Origin: Parolsenella catena | GTDB taxonomy: Bacteria > Actinomycetota > Coriobacteriia > Coriobacteriales > Atopobiaceae | Reading direction: 5' to 3' | Assembly: GCF_003966955.1 (NCBI RefSeq) | Contig: NZ_AP019367.1 | Location: 186,001 to 250,000 of the forward strand | Length of the DNA: 64,000 nt | Shown: piece after piece, positions 25,322 through 43,742 of the stretch | Layout: the number at the start of each line of letters is the position of its first letter | Numbering within the stretch: the stretch's first letter is position 1 | Translations under genes and position numbers: made by a program | The notes under the pieces: model-generated | Database searches by the model: none | What the model saw: the letters and a program-made list of their open reading frames with translations, nothing else | What the model was told of the DNA's origin: nothing

Positions 25322-28825
<3,504 letters not shown>

Positions 28826-28831
28826 CGAACC

Positions 28832-33268
<4,437 letters not shown>

Positions 33269-33304
33269 CGCCCAGTCGTTACCGTTCACAAAATAGTTGT
33301 GTAA

Positions 33305-33339
33305 CGAGGCCGTAGCCAAAAGCTACGGCCTCGTTTTTC
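33305..33339 (+). terminator. Terminator after rpoC
   Basis: CGAGGCCGTAGC pairs perfectly with GCTACGGCCTCG across AAAA-type loop, followed by TTTTT. Confidence 0.92.
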
Positions 33340-33391
33340 ATATAAGATTGAACTATTGATATAGTTAGGGGCGCAGCTTTGAAGGGGGGCT

Positions 33392-33616
33392 ATGCCTGTA
33401 ATGAAGGGTGAAACGAGGAACTCGTATCCGTTCGAGACGAAGATGAGCGCCGTGAAGGCGCACGTCGAGGATGGCATGACGTCAGCGGAGGCGATGAAGG
33501 CCTACGGTATCAAGAGCAAGAGCGCCTTCTTCCGTTGGTGTGCCACATACAGGGACGAGGGGGAGGATTCCCTCAAGCCTCGCAAGAGGGGGCGCCCTCC
33601 CAAGAAGAGGCAGTAG
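33392..33616 (+). CDS. Small HTH protein resembling IS3/IS150 OrfA N-terminus
   Basis: A 74-residue protein: TKMSAVKAHVEDGMTSAEAM and YGIKSKSAFFRWCATYRDEG form a helix-turn-helix like the N-terminus of IS150-type OrfA, ending in an AT-hook-like KPRKRGRPPKKRQ. A good AAGGGGGG ribosome site lies before the ATG. No orfB, inverted repeats or target duplications are visible, so this is either a remnant of an insertion sequence or a domesticated DNA-binding protein. It has its own terminator and sits between rpoC and rpsL. Confidence 0.7.
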   Translation: MPVMKGETRNSYPFETKMSAVKAHVEDGMTSAEAMKAYGIKSKSAFFRWCATYRDEGEDSLKPRKRGRPPKKRQ

Positions 33617-33660
33617 CCTGCTCAAGTAAAAGAATCGCTCCCATTCCGGGGGCGGCCAAG

Positions 33661-33688
33661 AAGGTGCCACGTGGCGCCTTCATTTTTA
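33661..33688 (+). terminator. Terminator after the small HTH gene
   Basis: AAGGTGC-CACGTG-GCGCCTT followed by CATTTTTAT. Confidence 0.65.
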
Positions 33689-33771
33689 TGCGCAAATGGG
33701 AAACGGAGCGGCCGCCACCGCCTTCGCTATGAGCGAGATGTGGAGATGGATACGCCCGGCACCGTGGCGTT

Positions 33772-33800
33772 TTGACAAGTATTTCTAGCACGCGTAATCT
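33772..33800 (+). promoter_or_regulatory. Promoter of the rpsL-rpsG-fusA(-rpsJ) unit
   Basis: TTGACA (33772-33777), a 17-bp spacer and TAATCT (33795-33800), about 90 bp before rpsL. Confidence 0.8.
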
Positions 33801-33891
33801 ACCAACTTGCGCCAATTCGGGGCGTGCGTGTGAGCGCCGCCTTCAAATGAGGCAAACGCACAGGTCTAGATAGGTATGAAGGAGAGAGACT

Positions 33892-34260
33892 TTGCCTACT
33901 ATCAACCAGCTGGTCCGTCAGGGCCGCACCACGATCAAGAGCAAGTCGAAGAACGCCGCTCTTAAGCACAACCCCCAGAAGCGTGGCGTCTGCACCCGCG
34001 TCTTCACCACGACGCCCAAGAAGCCGAACTCCGCCCTTCGCAAGGTTGCCCGTGTGCGCCTCGTGAACGGCATCGAGGTTACCGCCTACATCCCGGGCGA
34101 GGGCCACAACCTGCAGGAGCACTCCATCGTGCTCGTCCGCGGCGGCCGTGTCCGTGACCTGCCTGGTGTCCGCTACAAGATCGTCCGTGGCGCCTACGAC
34201 TGCGCTGCCGTCCAGGACCGCAAGCAGGCCCGTTCGCGCTACGGCGCCAAGCGCGGCTAA
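33892..34260 (+). CDS. rpsL: 30S ribosomal protein S12
   Basis: A 122-residue decoding-centre protein. It opens with [11 protein letters not shown], and the streptomycin-related loops are [18 protein letters not shown] and [13 protein letters not shown], with Lys present at both classical resistance positions. The start is TTG at 33892, fitting the AAGGAGAG ribosome site and the universal N-terminus. First gene of the str-type operon. Confidence 0.97.
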   Translation: MPTINQLVRQGRTTIKSKSKNAALKHNPQKRGVCTRVFTTTPKKPNSALRKVARVRLVNGIEVTAYIPGEGHNLQEHSIVLVRGGRVRDLPGVRYKIVRGAYDCAAVQDRKQARSRYGAKRG

Positions 34261-34323
34261 GTCCAGCGCACTCGTAATCCCAACGCCCCAAAGGCGGGGC
34301 TAGTTTTCTGAAGGAGCTTCAAT

Positions 34324-34797
34324 ATGCCGCGTCGTGCATCTGCTAATCACCGCCGTGAGGTCACGCCGGACGCCGTTTACAACAACCGTCTCGTGACGCA
34401 GCTCATCAACAAGGTCCTCCTCGACGGCAAGAAGTCCGTCGCCGAGCGCATCGTCTACGGTGCCTTCGACCTCGTCAAGGAGAAGACCGAGTCCGATCCC
34501 CTGTCCGTGTTCAAGAAGGCCATGGACAACGTTCGCCCGACCCTCGAGTGCAAGCCCAAGCGTGTCGGCGGCGCCACCTACCAGGTGCCGATGGAGGTCA
34601 ACTCCCGTCGTGCCACCACGCTGGCCATCCGCTGGATCGTCACCTTCTCCCGCGCCCGCAAGGAGAAGACCATGGCCGAGCGTCTCGCCAACGAGATCAT
34701 CGATGCCTCCAACGGCGTGGGTGCCTCCGTTAAGAAGCGCGAGGATATGTACAAGATGGCCGAGGCCAACCGCGCCTTCTCGCACTACCGCTGGTAA
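34324..34797 (+). CDS. rpsG: 30S ribosomal protein S7
   Basis: A 157-residue 16S rRNA 3'-domain organiser with [20 protein letters not shown], the [11 protein letters not shown] loop and [13 protein letters not shown] end. AAGGAG precedes ATG. Lies between rpsL and fusA as usual. Confidence 0.97.
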   Translation: MPRRASANHRREVTPDAVYNNRLVTQLINKVLLDGKKSVAERIVYGAFDLVKEKTESDPLSVFKKAMDNVRPTLECKPKRVGGATYQVPMEVNSRRATTLAIRWIVTFSRARKEKTMAERLANEIIDASNGVGASVKKREDMYKMAEANRAFSHYRW

Positions 34798-34821
34798 TCG
34801 CGCAGGTTAGGGAGATAACTC

Positions 34822-36918
34822 ATGGCAAAGAGCAAGTACACGCTCAAGGACATGCGCAATATCGGCATCATGGCCCACATCGATGCCGGTAAGACCACGA
34901 CCACCGAGCGAATCCTGTACTACACGGGCAAGACCCACAAGATCGGTGAGGTCCACGATGGCGCCGCCACCATGGACTGGATGGTTCAGGAGCAGGAGCG
35001 TGGCGTGACCATTCAGTCCGCCGCCACCACGTGCTTCTGGAAGGACTCCGTCATCCAGATCATCGACACCCCGGGCCACGTTGACTTCACGGCCGAGGTC
35101 GAGCGCTCCCTGCGCGTCCTCGACGGTGCCGTCGCCGTCTTCGACGCCGTCGCCGGCGTTCAGCCCCAGTCCGAGACCGTGTGGCGTCAGGCCCACAACT
35201 ACAACGTCCCGCGCATCGCCTTCATCAACAAGTACGATCGCATCGGCGCCGACTTCTTCCACGCCATCGATACGATGAAGGAGCGTCTGCACGCCAACGC
35301 CATCGCCGCTCAGATCCCGATGGGCGCCGAGGACCAGTTCTGGGGCCTCGTCGACCTGGTCACCATGACCGCCTGGGACTTCAAGGAAGACGACAAGGGC
35401 ATGATCTACCCTGAGCCCATGGACGCCATCCCCGATGAGTTCGCCGAGGTCGCCCAGGCCAAGCGCGAGGAGCTCCTCGACGCCGCCGCCAACTTCGATG
35501 ACGACCTGATGGAGAAGATCCTCATGGAGGAGGAGATTCCCGTCGACCAGCTCAAGGCCGCCCTGCGCAAGGGTGTCATCGCCAACGAGCTCAACCTCGT
35601 CTTCGTGGGCTCCGCCTACAAGAACAAGGGCATCCAGGAGCTTCTCGACGCCGTCGTCGACTACCTCCCCAGCCCGCTTGACGTTCCTGCCGTCGAGGGC
35701 ACGAACCCCAAGTCCAAGGAGACCGAGACCCGCGAGGCCGACAACAAGGCCCCGTTCAGCGCCCTGGCCTTCAAGATCCAGACTGACCCGTTCGTTGGTA
35801 AGCTGACGTACTTCCGCGTCTACTCCGGCACCGCCGAGGCTGGCTCCTACGTCTACAACGCCACGAAGGGCACCCGCGAGCGTCTGGGCCGCATCCTCGA
35901 GATGAACGCCCACGACCGCACGGACCGCGAGGCCTGCTCCACGGGCGACATCGTCGCTGCCGTGGGCCTCAAGTCCACGACCACGGGTGACACCCTGTGC
36001 GACGAGGCCCACCAGATCATCCTCGAGTCCATCGAGTTCGCCGACCCGGTCATCGATGTCGCCGTTGAGCCCAAGACCAAGGCCGAGCAGGACAAGATGA
36101 GCGTTGGCCTTGCCAAGCTGGCCGAGGAGGACCCGACGTTCCAGGTCCACACGGACCAGGAGACGGGCCAGACGATCATCGCCGGCATGGGCGAGCTTCA
36201 CCTCGAGATCATCGTCGACCGCCTGAAGCGCGAGTTCAACGTTGACTGCAACGTGGGCAAGCCGCAGGTCGCCTACCGTGAGACCGCTGGTCACGCCGTC
36301 GAGAAGGCCGAGGGCAAGTTTGTCCGCCAGTCCGGTGGTCGCGGTCAGTACGGCCACGCCGTCATCAACATCGAGCCGCAGGAGTCCGGCAAGGGCTACG
36401 AGTTCGTCAACGCCATCGTCGGCGGCGTCGTGCCCAAGGAGTACATCCCCTCGATCGACAAGGGCATCCAGGAGGCGCTCGAGAGCGGCGTCATCGCCGG
36501 CTACCCGGTCGTCGACGTCAAGGTGACCCTCGTTGACGGCTCCTACCACGAGGTCGACTCCTCCGAGGCCGCCTTCAAGATCGCCGGCTCCATGGCCATC
36601 AAGGACGCCCTCAAGAAGTCTGATCCCGTCCTGCTCGAGCCGATCGAGGACGTCGAGGTTGAGACCCCGCAGCAGTACCTCGGCGACGTCATGGGCAATC
36701 TGAACTCCCGCCGTGGCGCCATCCAGGGCATGGAGGACCGCAATGGCACCACGTCCATCAAGGCCAAGGTGCCCCTGGGCGAGATGTTCGGCTATGCCAC
36801 CGACCTTCGCTCCCAGACGCAGGGTCGCGCGAGCTACACCATGCAGTTCAGCGACTACGAGCCCGTTCCCAAGTCCGTGGCCGACCAGATCGTCAGCAAG
36901 GCTGGCGGCAACGCCTAA
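34822..36918 (+). CDS. fusA: Elongation factor G
   Basis: A 698-residue translocase GTPase. G1 is [12 protein letters not shown], the switch contains [13 protein letters not shown]3 DTPGHVDF and G4 NKYD (most EF-G have NKMD; the x position is variable). Domain IV has the loop [11 protein letters not shown] and domain V ends normally. Gene order rpsL-rpsG-fusA is conserved; tuf lies elsewhere (19.7 kb) and rpsJ follows. Confidence 0.97.
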   Translation: MAKSKYTLKDMRNIGIMAHIDAGKTTTTERILYYTGKTHKIGEVHDGAATMDWMVQEQERGVTIQSAATTCFWKDSVIQIIDTPGHVDFTAEVERSLRVLDGAVAVFDAVAGVQPQSETVWRQAHNYNVPRIAFINKYDRIGADFFHAIDTMKERLHANAIAAQIPMGAEDQFWGLVDLVTMTAWDFKEDDKGMIYPEPMDAIPDEFAEVAQAKREELLDAAANFDDDLMEKILMEEEIPVDQLKAALRKGVIANELNLVFVGSAYKNKGIQELLDAVVDYLPSPLDVPAVEGTNPKSKETETREADNKAPFSALAFKIQTDPFVGKLTYFRVYSGTAEAGSYVYNATKGTRERLGRILEMNAHDRTDREACSTGDIVAAVGLKSTTTGDTLCDEAHQIILESIEFADPVIDVAVEPKTKAEQDKMSVGLAKLAEEDPTFQVHTDQETGQTIIAGMGELHLEIIVDRLKREFNVDCNVGKPQVAYRETAGHAVEKAEGKFVRQSGGRGQYGHAVINIEPQESGKGYEFVNAIVGGVVPKEYIPSIDKGIQEALESGVIAGYPVVDVKVTLVDGSYHEVDSSEAAFKIAGSMAIKDALKKSDPVLLEPIEDVEVETPQQYLGDVMGNLNSRRGAIQGMEDRNGTTSIKAKVPLGEMFGYATDLRSQTQGRASYTMQFSDYEPVPKSVADQIVSKAGGNA

Positions 36919-36985
36919 GTCAGGCCCTTTCGAATACGACCGGTTGTCCGCATGACACGCGTGCAATCGCCGATGGAGGTACCAA

Positions 36986-37294
36986 GTGTCTAACCAGAAG
37001 ATCAGGATTCGTCTCAAGGGCTTTGACCACGAGGTCGTTGACCAGTCCGCCAAGCTCATCGTCGACACCGCCCAGAAGACGGGCGCCAAGGTGTCCGGCC
37101 CCATCCCCCTGCCCACCGAGCGCAACCTCTACACGGTCATCCGCTCGCCGCACAAGGACAAGGACTCCCGCGAGCAGTTCGAGATGCGCACCCACAAGCG
37201 CCTCATCGACATCCTCGAGCCCACGAGCTCCACGGTCGACTCGCTCATGCGTCTCGACCTGCCGGCTGGCGTCGACATCGAGATCAAGCTCTAA
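36986..37294 (+). CDS. rpsJ: 30S ribosomal protein S10 (NusE)
   Basis: A 102-residue protein that also acts as NusE in antitermination. Begins [20 protein letters not shown], with [22 protein letters not shown] and [15 protein letters not shown] start at 36986 with GGAGG upstream. It follows fusA, but instead of running into rplC it is followed by a 504-bp structured gap. Confidence 0.96.
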   Translation: MSNQKIRIRLKGFDHEVVDQSAKLIVDTAQKTGAKVSGPIPLPTERNLYTVIRSPHKDKDSREQFEMRTHKRLIDILEPTSSTVDSLMRLDLPAGVDIEIKL

Positions 37295-37318
37295 GCTAGC
37301 GATCTTGTAGACTCGCCC

Positions 37319-37402
37319 GGAAGCCCCCGGCGCTGACTCGGAAACGCTCTCGCGCGCTTTGCGCGCTGCGGAATGTTTCCTCTGCCAGCACCGGGGGCTT
37401 CC
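37319..37402. repeat. Very long hairpin between rpsJ and rplC
   Basis: The 17-nt outer arms GGAAGCCCCCGGCGCTG (37319-37335) and CAGCACCGGGGGCTTCC (37386-37402) match at 16 of 17 positions. Nested inside are GGAAAC/GTTTCC and a GCGCGC-TTT-GCGCGC core. No U-run follows, so it is not a standard intrinsic terminator; it may be an RNA end-protecting structure or a repeat. The rest of the gap before the rplC promoter (37403-37542) shows no gene. Confidence 0.7.
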
Positions 37403-37542
37403 TCTGTAGACTCACTTGTTGAGCCGCATCGGGCGACGTGCGAACGGTGGGGGGCTCAGAAGGGCGAGGCGGCAGGTGTGATGACCGAAAGGCCGCCTTA
37501 CTTTCCCAGATTGAAGCTGCCGTGTAGCAACACATATAGAGA

Positions 37543-37571
37543 TTGTGAAGGGCCTCTCACCTGTGTATACT
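37543..37571 (+). promoter_or_regulatory. Promoter of the rplC ribosomal operon with ~220-nt leader
   Basis: TTGTGA (37543-37548), a 17-bp spacer and TATACT (37566-37571). The following untranslated leader up to rplC (37799) is GC-rich with several possible stems (for example CTCGAACGGGCTCGAG around 37636), a plausible site for ribosomal-protein feedback. No known leader family was recognised. Confidence 0.65.
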
Positions 37572-37798
37572 AGACAGGCTGCGCTTTTAGGGGCATGCTG
37601 TGTCGACCTCATATCCACGGGGTCGGGCGTATCCCTCGAACGGGCTCGAGAAGCACACGTGCTTCCGCCGGCAACGCGAGGGACCAGCGCCACAGCCAAC
37701 GCCCTCACCCGCGTGGCGCAACTGTAGGTTGTGGTCCGCTGGGACCGTGCGCAAGGGGCGTGCGGAAGACCCAAGACCACCGAAGGTAAGGAACGTGT

Positions 37799-38419
37799 AT
37801 GGTCAGCACCATCCTCGGCCGCAAGATCGGGATGACCCAGGTGTTTGACGAGGACGACAACGTCGTGCCCGTCACGGTCATCCAGGCCGGCCCCTGCGTT
37901 GTCTCGCAGGTCAAGACCGTTGCCACCGACGGCTATGACGCCGTTCAGATCGGCTTCGGCAGCATCAAGCCCAAGCACGTCAACAAGCCCATGGCGGGTC
38001 ACTTCGCCAAGGCCGGCGTCGAGCCCATGCGCTACCTGCGCGAGGTCCGCGTCGCCAACGGCGAGGAGCACAAGGTGGGCGACGTCGTGTCCGTCGCCGA
38101 CTTCGCCGAGGTCAAGAACGTTGACGTCACCGGCACCTCCAAGGGCAAGGGCTTCCAGGGCACCATCAAGCGCTGGAACTTCGCCTGCGGCCCCATGACG
38201 CACGGTTCGCGCAACCAGCGCAAGCCGGGTTCCATCGGCCAGTGCGCCTACCCCTCGCGCGTCCGCAAGGGTCTGCACATGCCTGGTCACATGGGTGACG
38301 AGCGCGTCACGGTCAAGAACCTCAAGCTCGTCCGTGTCGATGCCGAGCAGAACCTCATGCTCGTCAAGGGCGCTGTCCCCGGCGGCAAGAACGGCCTCGT
38401 CTCGATCCGCATGGCCTAA
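37799..38419 (+). CDS. rplC: 50S ribosomal protein L3
   Basis: A 206-residue protein that reaches toward the peptidyl transferase centre. Landmarks are [37 protein letters not shown] and the loop [18 protein letters not shown], which contains the site methylated in some bacteria. AAGGTAAGGA precedes ATG. First gene of this operon segment, with its own promoter. Confidence 0.97.
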   Translation: MVSTILGRKIGMTQVFDEDDNVVPVTVIQAGPCVVSQVKTVATDGYDAVQIGFGSIKPKHVNKPMAGHFAKAGVEPMRYLREVRVANGEEHKVGDVVSVADFAEVKNVDVTGTSKGKGFQGTIKRWNFACGPMTHGSRNQRKPGSIGQCAYPSRVRKGLHMPGHMGDERVTVKNLKLVRVDAEQNLMLVKGAVPGGKNGLVSIRMA

Positions 38420-38462
38420 GGGCCCAGAGCAACCAAACCTTTAGGCTACCAAGGAGAACATG

Positions 38463-39089
38463 ATGTCCAAGATCGAACTCAAGAACGCGGAGGGCAAGGC
38501 GGCCGGCACCGTCGAGCTCGACTCCAGCGTGTTCGGCATCGAGCCGAACATCCCCGTTATCCACCAGGTCGTGACCGTGCAGCTCGGCAACCTCCGTCAG
38601 GGCACGCACGACACCAAGGGCCGTTCCGAGGTCTCCGGTGGCGGCGCCAAGCCTTGGCGCCAGAAGGGCACCGGCCGTGCCCGTCAGGGCTCCATCCGCG
38701 CCACCCAGTGGGTCGGCGGCGGCGTGCCCTTCGGCCCCATCCCGCGCAGCCACAATCGTCGCCTCAACAACAAGGAGATCAAGCTCGCTATGCGCGGCGT
38801 GCTCTCCGGCAAGCTCCGCGACAACGAGCTCGTCATCGTTGACGACTACGGCTTCGAGAAGCCCAGCACCAAGCAGGCCGTCGCTCTGCTCAAGGCTCTT
38901 GGCCTCGAGGGCAAGCGCGTGACCCTCGTTGTCTCTGACGACGACATCTACACCTACCTGTCCTTCCGCAACGTCGAGACCGTCCGCGTCATCGGCGTCG
39001 GCGAGGCCTCTACGCACTCCCTCATCGACAACGCTGCGCTCGTGCTCTCCAGCGCCGTCGCCAAGAAGCTCGAGGAGGTGCTCGCTTAA
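38463..39089 (+). CDS. rplD: 50S ribosomal protein L4
   Basis: A 208-residue exit-tunnel protein and, in many bacteria, operon repressor. The internal loop GGGAKPWRQKGTGRARQGS reaches the tunnel constriction. Two adjacent ATG codons at 38460 and 38463 are possible; the second gives a better six-base spacing from GGAG. rplW begins immediately after the TAA. Confidence 0.95.
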   Translation: MSKIELKNAEGKAAGTVELDSSVFGIEPNIPVIHQVVTVQLGNLRQGTHDTKGRSEVSGGGAKPWRQKGTGRARQGSIRATQWVGGGVPFGPIPRSHNRRLNNKEIKLAMRGVLSGKLRDNELVIVDDYGFEKPSTKQAVALLKALGLEGKRVTLVVSDDDIYTYLSFRNVETVRVIGVGEASTHSLIDNAALVLSSAVAKKLEEVLA

Positions 39090-39386
39090 ATGAACTCCGC
39101 TTACAACGTCATCATTCGCCCGGTCGTCTCCGAGCGTTCCTTCGACCTCATGAGCCAGAACAAGTACACCTTTGAGGTTGCCAAGCAGGCTCCCAAGGAG
39201 GAGATCGCCGCCGCCGTCGAGAAGCTCTTCGGCGTCCACGTTCTCAAGGTCAACACCATCAACGTGAAGCCCAAGACGAAGCGCGTCCGCTACGTCGCCG
39301 GCCAGACCCGTTCCTGGAAGAAGGCCATCGTCACCGTCGCTGAGGGCGACAGCATCGAGCTCTTCGCTCAGCAGAGCGCCGAGTAA
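39090..39386 (+). CDS. rplW: 50S ribosomal protein L23
   Basis: A 98-residue protein at the tunnel exit, docking site for trigger factor and SRP. Has IIRPVVSERSFDLMSQNKYTF and VKPKTKRVRYVAGQTRSWKKA. The start abuts the rplD stop and has GAGGTG in the coding end of rplD. A 188-bp structured gap separates it from rplB. Confidence 0.95.
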   Translation: MNSAYNVIIRPVVSERSFDLMSQNKYTFEVAKQAPKEEIAAAVEKLFGVHVLKVNTINVKPKTKRVRYVAGQTRSWKKAIVTVAEGDSIELFAQQSAE

Positions 39387-39574
39387 CGAGGCAATCTCGC
39401 CCCTGTCCATGAGACGGGGGCGTGTCCGCGCCGCGTGGAAGGATACGCGCGGCACCGTGGTAATCCGGCGTCATCTCGCCGAGGCTACGCGCCGACTCAG
39501 TCGGCACATGCCCGAGAGGGTAGGCCTCATCCCTTGAGCGGGATGGCCAACGGAAACAAGAAAGGGAAAGCAAC

Positions 39575-40408
<834 letters not shown>

Positions 40409-40432
40409 CGCGAGAAGTAGGAGAAAGCACCT

Positions 40433-40693
40433 ATGAGCAGAAGTCTCAAGAAGGGCCCGTTCGTGGAGACTCGCCTCCTTTCGCGTGTCGCTGCGATGAA
40501 CGAGGCTGGCAAGAAGGAGGTCATCAAGACCTGGTCGCGCTCCTCGACCATCTTCCCGGAGATGGTTGGTCACACGATCGCCGTCCACGATGGCCGCAAG
40601 CACGTCCCCGTGTACATCACCGAGTCCATGGTTGGTCACAAGCTGGGCGAGTTCGCCCCGTCTCGCACCTTCCGTGGCCACAAGCAGGCTTAA
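40433..40693 (+). CDS. rpsS: 30S ribosomal protein S19
   Basis: An 86-residue 30S head protein with [37 protein letters not shown] and [25 protein letters not shown] precedes ATG. Shorter than the usual ~92 by a few C-terminal residues, within normal range. Confidence 0.97.
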   Translation: MSRSLKKGPFVETRLLSRVAAMNEAGKKEVIKTWSRSSTIFPEMVGHTIAVHDGRKHVPVYITESMVGHKLGEFAPSRTFRGHKQA

Positions 40694-40707
40694 GGAGGTA
40701 CTGACTA

Positions 40708-41070
40708 ATGGCTAAGAACACCAACCCGAACTGGGTCTCCGCGACCGCCAAGTATGTCCGCGTCGCTCCGCGCAAGGCTCGCCTTGTCGTCGATCAGGTC
40801 CGCAACCAGCCCGTCGCCCGTGCCTTCGAGCTGCTTCAGTTCTGCGAGCGCGCCGTCGCCGTGGACGTCGAGAAGGTCCTGAAGTCCGCCGTGGCTAACG
40901 CCTACCAGAACAAGGGCATGCGCCCCGAGACGCTCCAGATCGTCGCCGCCTACGTTGACGAGGGCCCGACGCTCAAGCGCATTCGTCCGCGCGCCAAGGG
41001 CTCCGCGAGCCGCATCAACAAGCGCACGAGCCACATCACGATCACCGTCGCTCCCCGAAAGGAGGCGTAA
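40708..41070 (+). CDS. rplV: 50S ribosomal protein L22
   Basis: A 120-residue protein whose beta-hairpin lines the exit tunnel. KYVRVAPRKARLVVDQVR starts the globular domain; the hairpin tip region is RPRAKGSASRINKRTSHITI. AGGAGG precedes ATG by normal spacing. Confidence 0.97.
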   Translation: MAKNTNPNWVSATAKYVRVAPRKARLVVDQVRNQPVARAFELLQFCERAVAVDVEKVLKSAVANAYQNKGMRPETLQIVAAYVDEGPTLKRIRPRAKGSASRINKRTSHITITVAPRKEA

Positions 41071-41076
41071 AGCCAC

Positions 41077-41783
<707 letters not shown>

Positions 41784-41784
<1 letters not shown>

Positions 41785-42299
41785 TGCTGGCTCCTAAGCG
41801 TATTCGTCACCGCAAGGTTCAGCGTGGTTCCATGAAGGGCCACGCCAAGGGCAACACCGAGCTGCACTTCGGTGAGTACGGCATCGTCGCCCTCGAGGCC
41901 CACTGGATCACCAACCGCCAGATCGAGGCCGCCCGTATCGCCATGACCCGCTACATGAAGCGTGGCGGTAAGGTCTGGATCACCATCTTCCCGGACAAGC
42001 CGATCTCCAAGAAGCCGGCCGAGACCCGCATGGGCAAGGGCAAGGGCAACCCCGAGGAGTGGGTCGCCGTCGTCAAGCCCGGCCGCGTTATGTTCGAGAT
42101 TGGTGGCGTGACCGAGGAGGTTGCTCGCGAGGCCCTTCGTCTTGCCCAGCACAAGCTCCCGATTAAGACCAAGATCATCATCGCCCAGGACGCCGAGGAG
42201 CGCGCCGAGGCCGAGATTGAGGCCGAGCGTGAGCTCGAGGCCAAGTGGGCCGCCGAGGACGCTGCCGAAGGCGTTGCCACCCCGGAGGAGGATAAGTAA
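41784..42299 (+). CDS. rplP: 50S ribosomal protein L16 with C-terminal extension
   Basis: A 171-residue protein of the A-site region; the canonical body ([58 protein letters not shown]) ends near residue 140. About 30 Glu/Ala-rich residues follow ([19 protein letters not shown]), longer than the typical ~137-144. TAATG overlaps link it to rpsC and rpmC. Confidence 0.96.
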
Positions 42300-42502
42300 T
42301 GAAGCCCGCTGAGATTCGTGCGCTCTCCGACGAGGAGCTCGCCAAGAAGCTTGAGGACGGCCGCGCCGAGCTGTTCAACCTGCGTTTCCAGATGGCCACC
42401 AGCCAGCTGGACAACACGGCTCGCGTGAAGAACGTCAAGCGCGACATCGCCCGCGTCCAGACCGAGATGCGCGCCCGCCAGATCGCCGCTGAGGCGAAGT
42501 AG
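42299..42502 (+). CDS. rpmC: 50S ribosomal protein L29
   Basis: A 67-residue two-helix protein near the exit tunnel: [20 protein letters not shown], then [20 protein letters not shown] with a basic arginine-rich end. Overlaps the rplP stop by one base (TAATG). Confidence 0.96.
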   Translation: MKPAEIRALSDEELAKKLEDGRAELFNLRFQMATSQLDNTARVKNVKRDIARVQTEMRARQIAAEAK

Positions 42503-42522
42503 AAGAGTCTAGGGAGAAGAAC

Positions 42523-42789
42523 ATGAGCGATACCGAGGCTCGCAACAGCCGCAAGGTGCGCGTGGGCGTCGTCACCTCCATCTCCGGTGCCAAGTCCATC
42601 ACCGTGAAGATCGACAACCGCAAGCGTCACCCCAAGTACGGCAAGATGATTACCGTCACCAAGAAGCTCCACGCCCACGACGAGAACGAGGTCGCGCACG
42701 TCGGCGACACCGTCAAGGTCATGGAGACGCGTCCCCTGTCCAAGACGAAGCGTTGGCGCCTCGTCGAGGTCGTTGAGGCCGCCAAGTAA
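42523..42789 (+). CDS. rpsQ: 30S ribosomal protein S17
   Basis: An 88-residue OB-fold primary 16S rRNA binder: [39 protein letters not shown] and [30 protein letters not shown] precedes ATG. An 83-nt gap with a CAACCCA/TGGGTTG stem (42808-42848) follows before rplN. Confidence 0.96.
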   Translation: MSDTEARNSRKVRVGVVTSISGAKSITVKIDNRKRHPKYGKMITVTKKLHAHDENEVAHVGDTVKVMETRPLSKTKRWRLVEVVEAAK

Positions 42790-42872
42790 CAGCCAAGGCC
42801 ATCTTTCAACCCATGTGCGCCGCACGTGAGGGCGCACCTCTGGGTTGGATGAGCTTCTGAAAGGGATTTGCA

Positions 42873-43241
42873 ATGATTCAGATGCAGACCATGCTCACCG
42901 TCGCCGATAACTCCGGCGCCAAGAAGGTGAGGTGCATTAAGGTCCTGGGTGGCTCGAAGCGCCGTTACGCCGGCCTCGCCGACGTCGTGATCGGTGCCGT
43001 GCAGGAGGCCACCCCGGGCGGTTCCGTGAAGAAGGGTGACGTCGTTCGCTGCGTCATCGTTCGCACCGTCAAGGAGAACCGTCGCAAGGACGGCAGCTAC
43101 ATCAAGTTCGATGAGAACGCTTGCGTCCTCATCGACAAGGACGGCAACCCGACCGGCACCCGTATCTTTGGCCCCGTCGCCCGTGAGCTGCGCGATCACA
43201 AGTACATGAAGATCGTCTCGCTCGCGCCTGAGACGCTTTAG
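42873..43241 (+). CDS. rplN: 50S ribosomal protein L14
   Basis: A 122-residue intersubunit-bridge protein: [40 protein letters not shown] and [20 protein letters not shown]. Exact family length. AAAGGGA precedes ATG. Confidence 0.97.
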   Translation: MIQMQTMLTVADNSGAKKVRCIKVLGGSKRRYAGLADVVIGAVQEATPGGSVKKGDVVRCVIVRTVKENRRKDGSYIKFDENACVLIDKDGNPTGTRIFGPVARELRDHKYMKIVSLAPETL

Positions 43242-43255
43242 GAGGAGTCGCCACT

Positions 43256-43591
43256 ATGGCTAAGATGAAGATCAAGACCGGCGACACCGTCCAGGTTCTC
43301 TCCGGTAAGGACAAGGGCAAGCGCGGCGTCGTCGTGCGCGCCCTTCCCCGCGAGGGCAAGGTCGTCGTCGAGGGTGTCGCCGTCGCCAAGAAGGCCGTGC
43401 GCCCCACGCAGGACAACCAGCAGGGTGGCTTCGTGAACAAGGAGATGCCGATTGACGTCTCCAACGTCGCCCTCATCGACCCGAAGACCGACAAGCCCAC
43501 GCGCGTGGGCTACCGCTTCGAGGAGGACGGCACCAAGGTGCGCGTCGCCAAGAAGAGCGGCGAGGTCATTCCCGACCCCTACAAGAAGTAG
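43256..43591 (+). CDS. rplX: 50S ribosomal protein L24
   Basis: A 111-residue KOW-domain assembly initiator: KMKIKTGDTVQVLSGKDKGK, then RGVVVRALPREGKVVVEGV and the GFVNKEMPIDVSNVALIDP segment. Normally followed directly by rplE; here a terminator and a ~14-kb catabolic block intervene, making this the end of a transcription unit. Confidence 0.97.
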   Translation: MAKMKIKTGDTVQVLSGKDKGKRGVVVRALPREGKVVVEGVAVAKKAVRPTQDNQQGGFVNKEMPIDVSNVALIDPKTDKPTRVGYRFEEDGTKVRVAKKSGEVIPDPYKK

Positions 43592-43623
43592 GAAACGGGA
43601 CTTTTGGTCCTTTGCGTACTGGA

Positions 43624-43655
43624 CGCCCGCGGGCTTTGGCTCGCGGGCGTTTTTG
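43624..43655 (+). terminator. Terminator closing the rplC-rplX operon
   Basis: CGCCCGCG (43624-43631) pairs with CGCGGGCG (43642-43649), followed by TTTTTG. It separates the ribosomal genes from the inserted block. Confidence 0.9.
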
Positions 43656-43742
43656 TTAGCTTACTTGCATAAAAATGCGGGTCAGAGACGTTAAGTAGTG
43701 CTAAGCGACTAAAATAGAGACAGTTAAGATTAGGAGCTCATC

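Noticed and set aside
33380-33700. A complete insertion sequence around the small HTH gene
   Set aside because: No terminal inverted repeats, target duplication or second transposase frame could be found.
34822-36918. NKYD in EF-G as a damaged GTPase motif
   Set aside because: The third position of NKxD is variable; Asn, Lys and Asp are all present and the rest of EF-G is normal.
34807-37125. Long minus-strand open frame opposite fusA and rpsJ
   Set aside because: Same GC-driven antisense effect; no ribosome site and no recognisable domain.
37403-37798. Short open frames before rplC
   Set aside because: Several overlapping frames of 60-80 codons exist, but none has a convincing start or protein-like composition; the region reads as promoter and leader.
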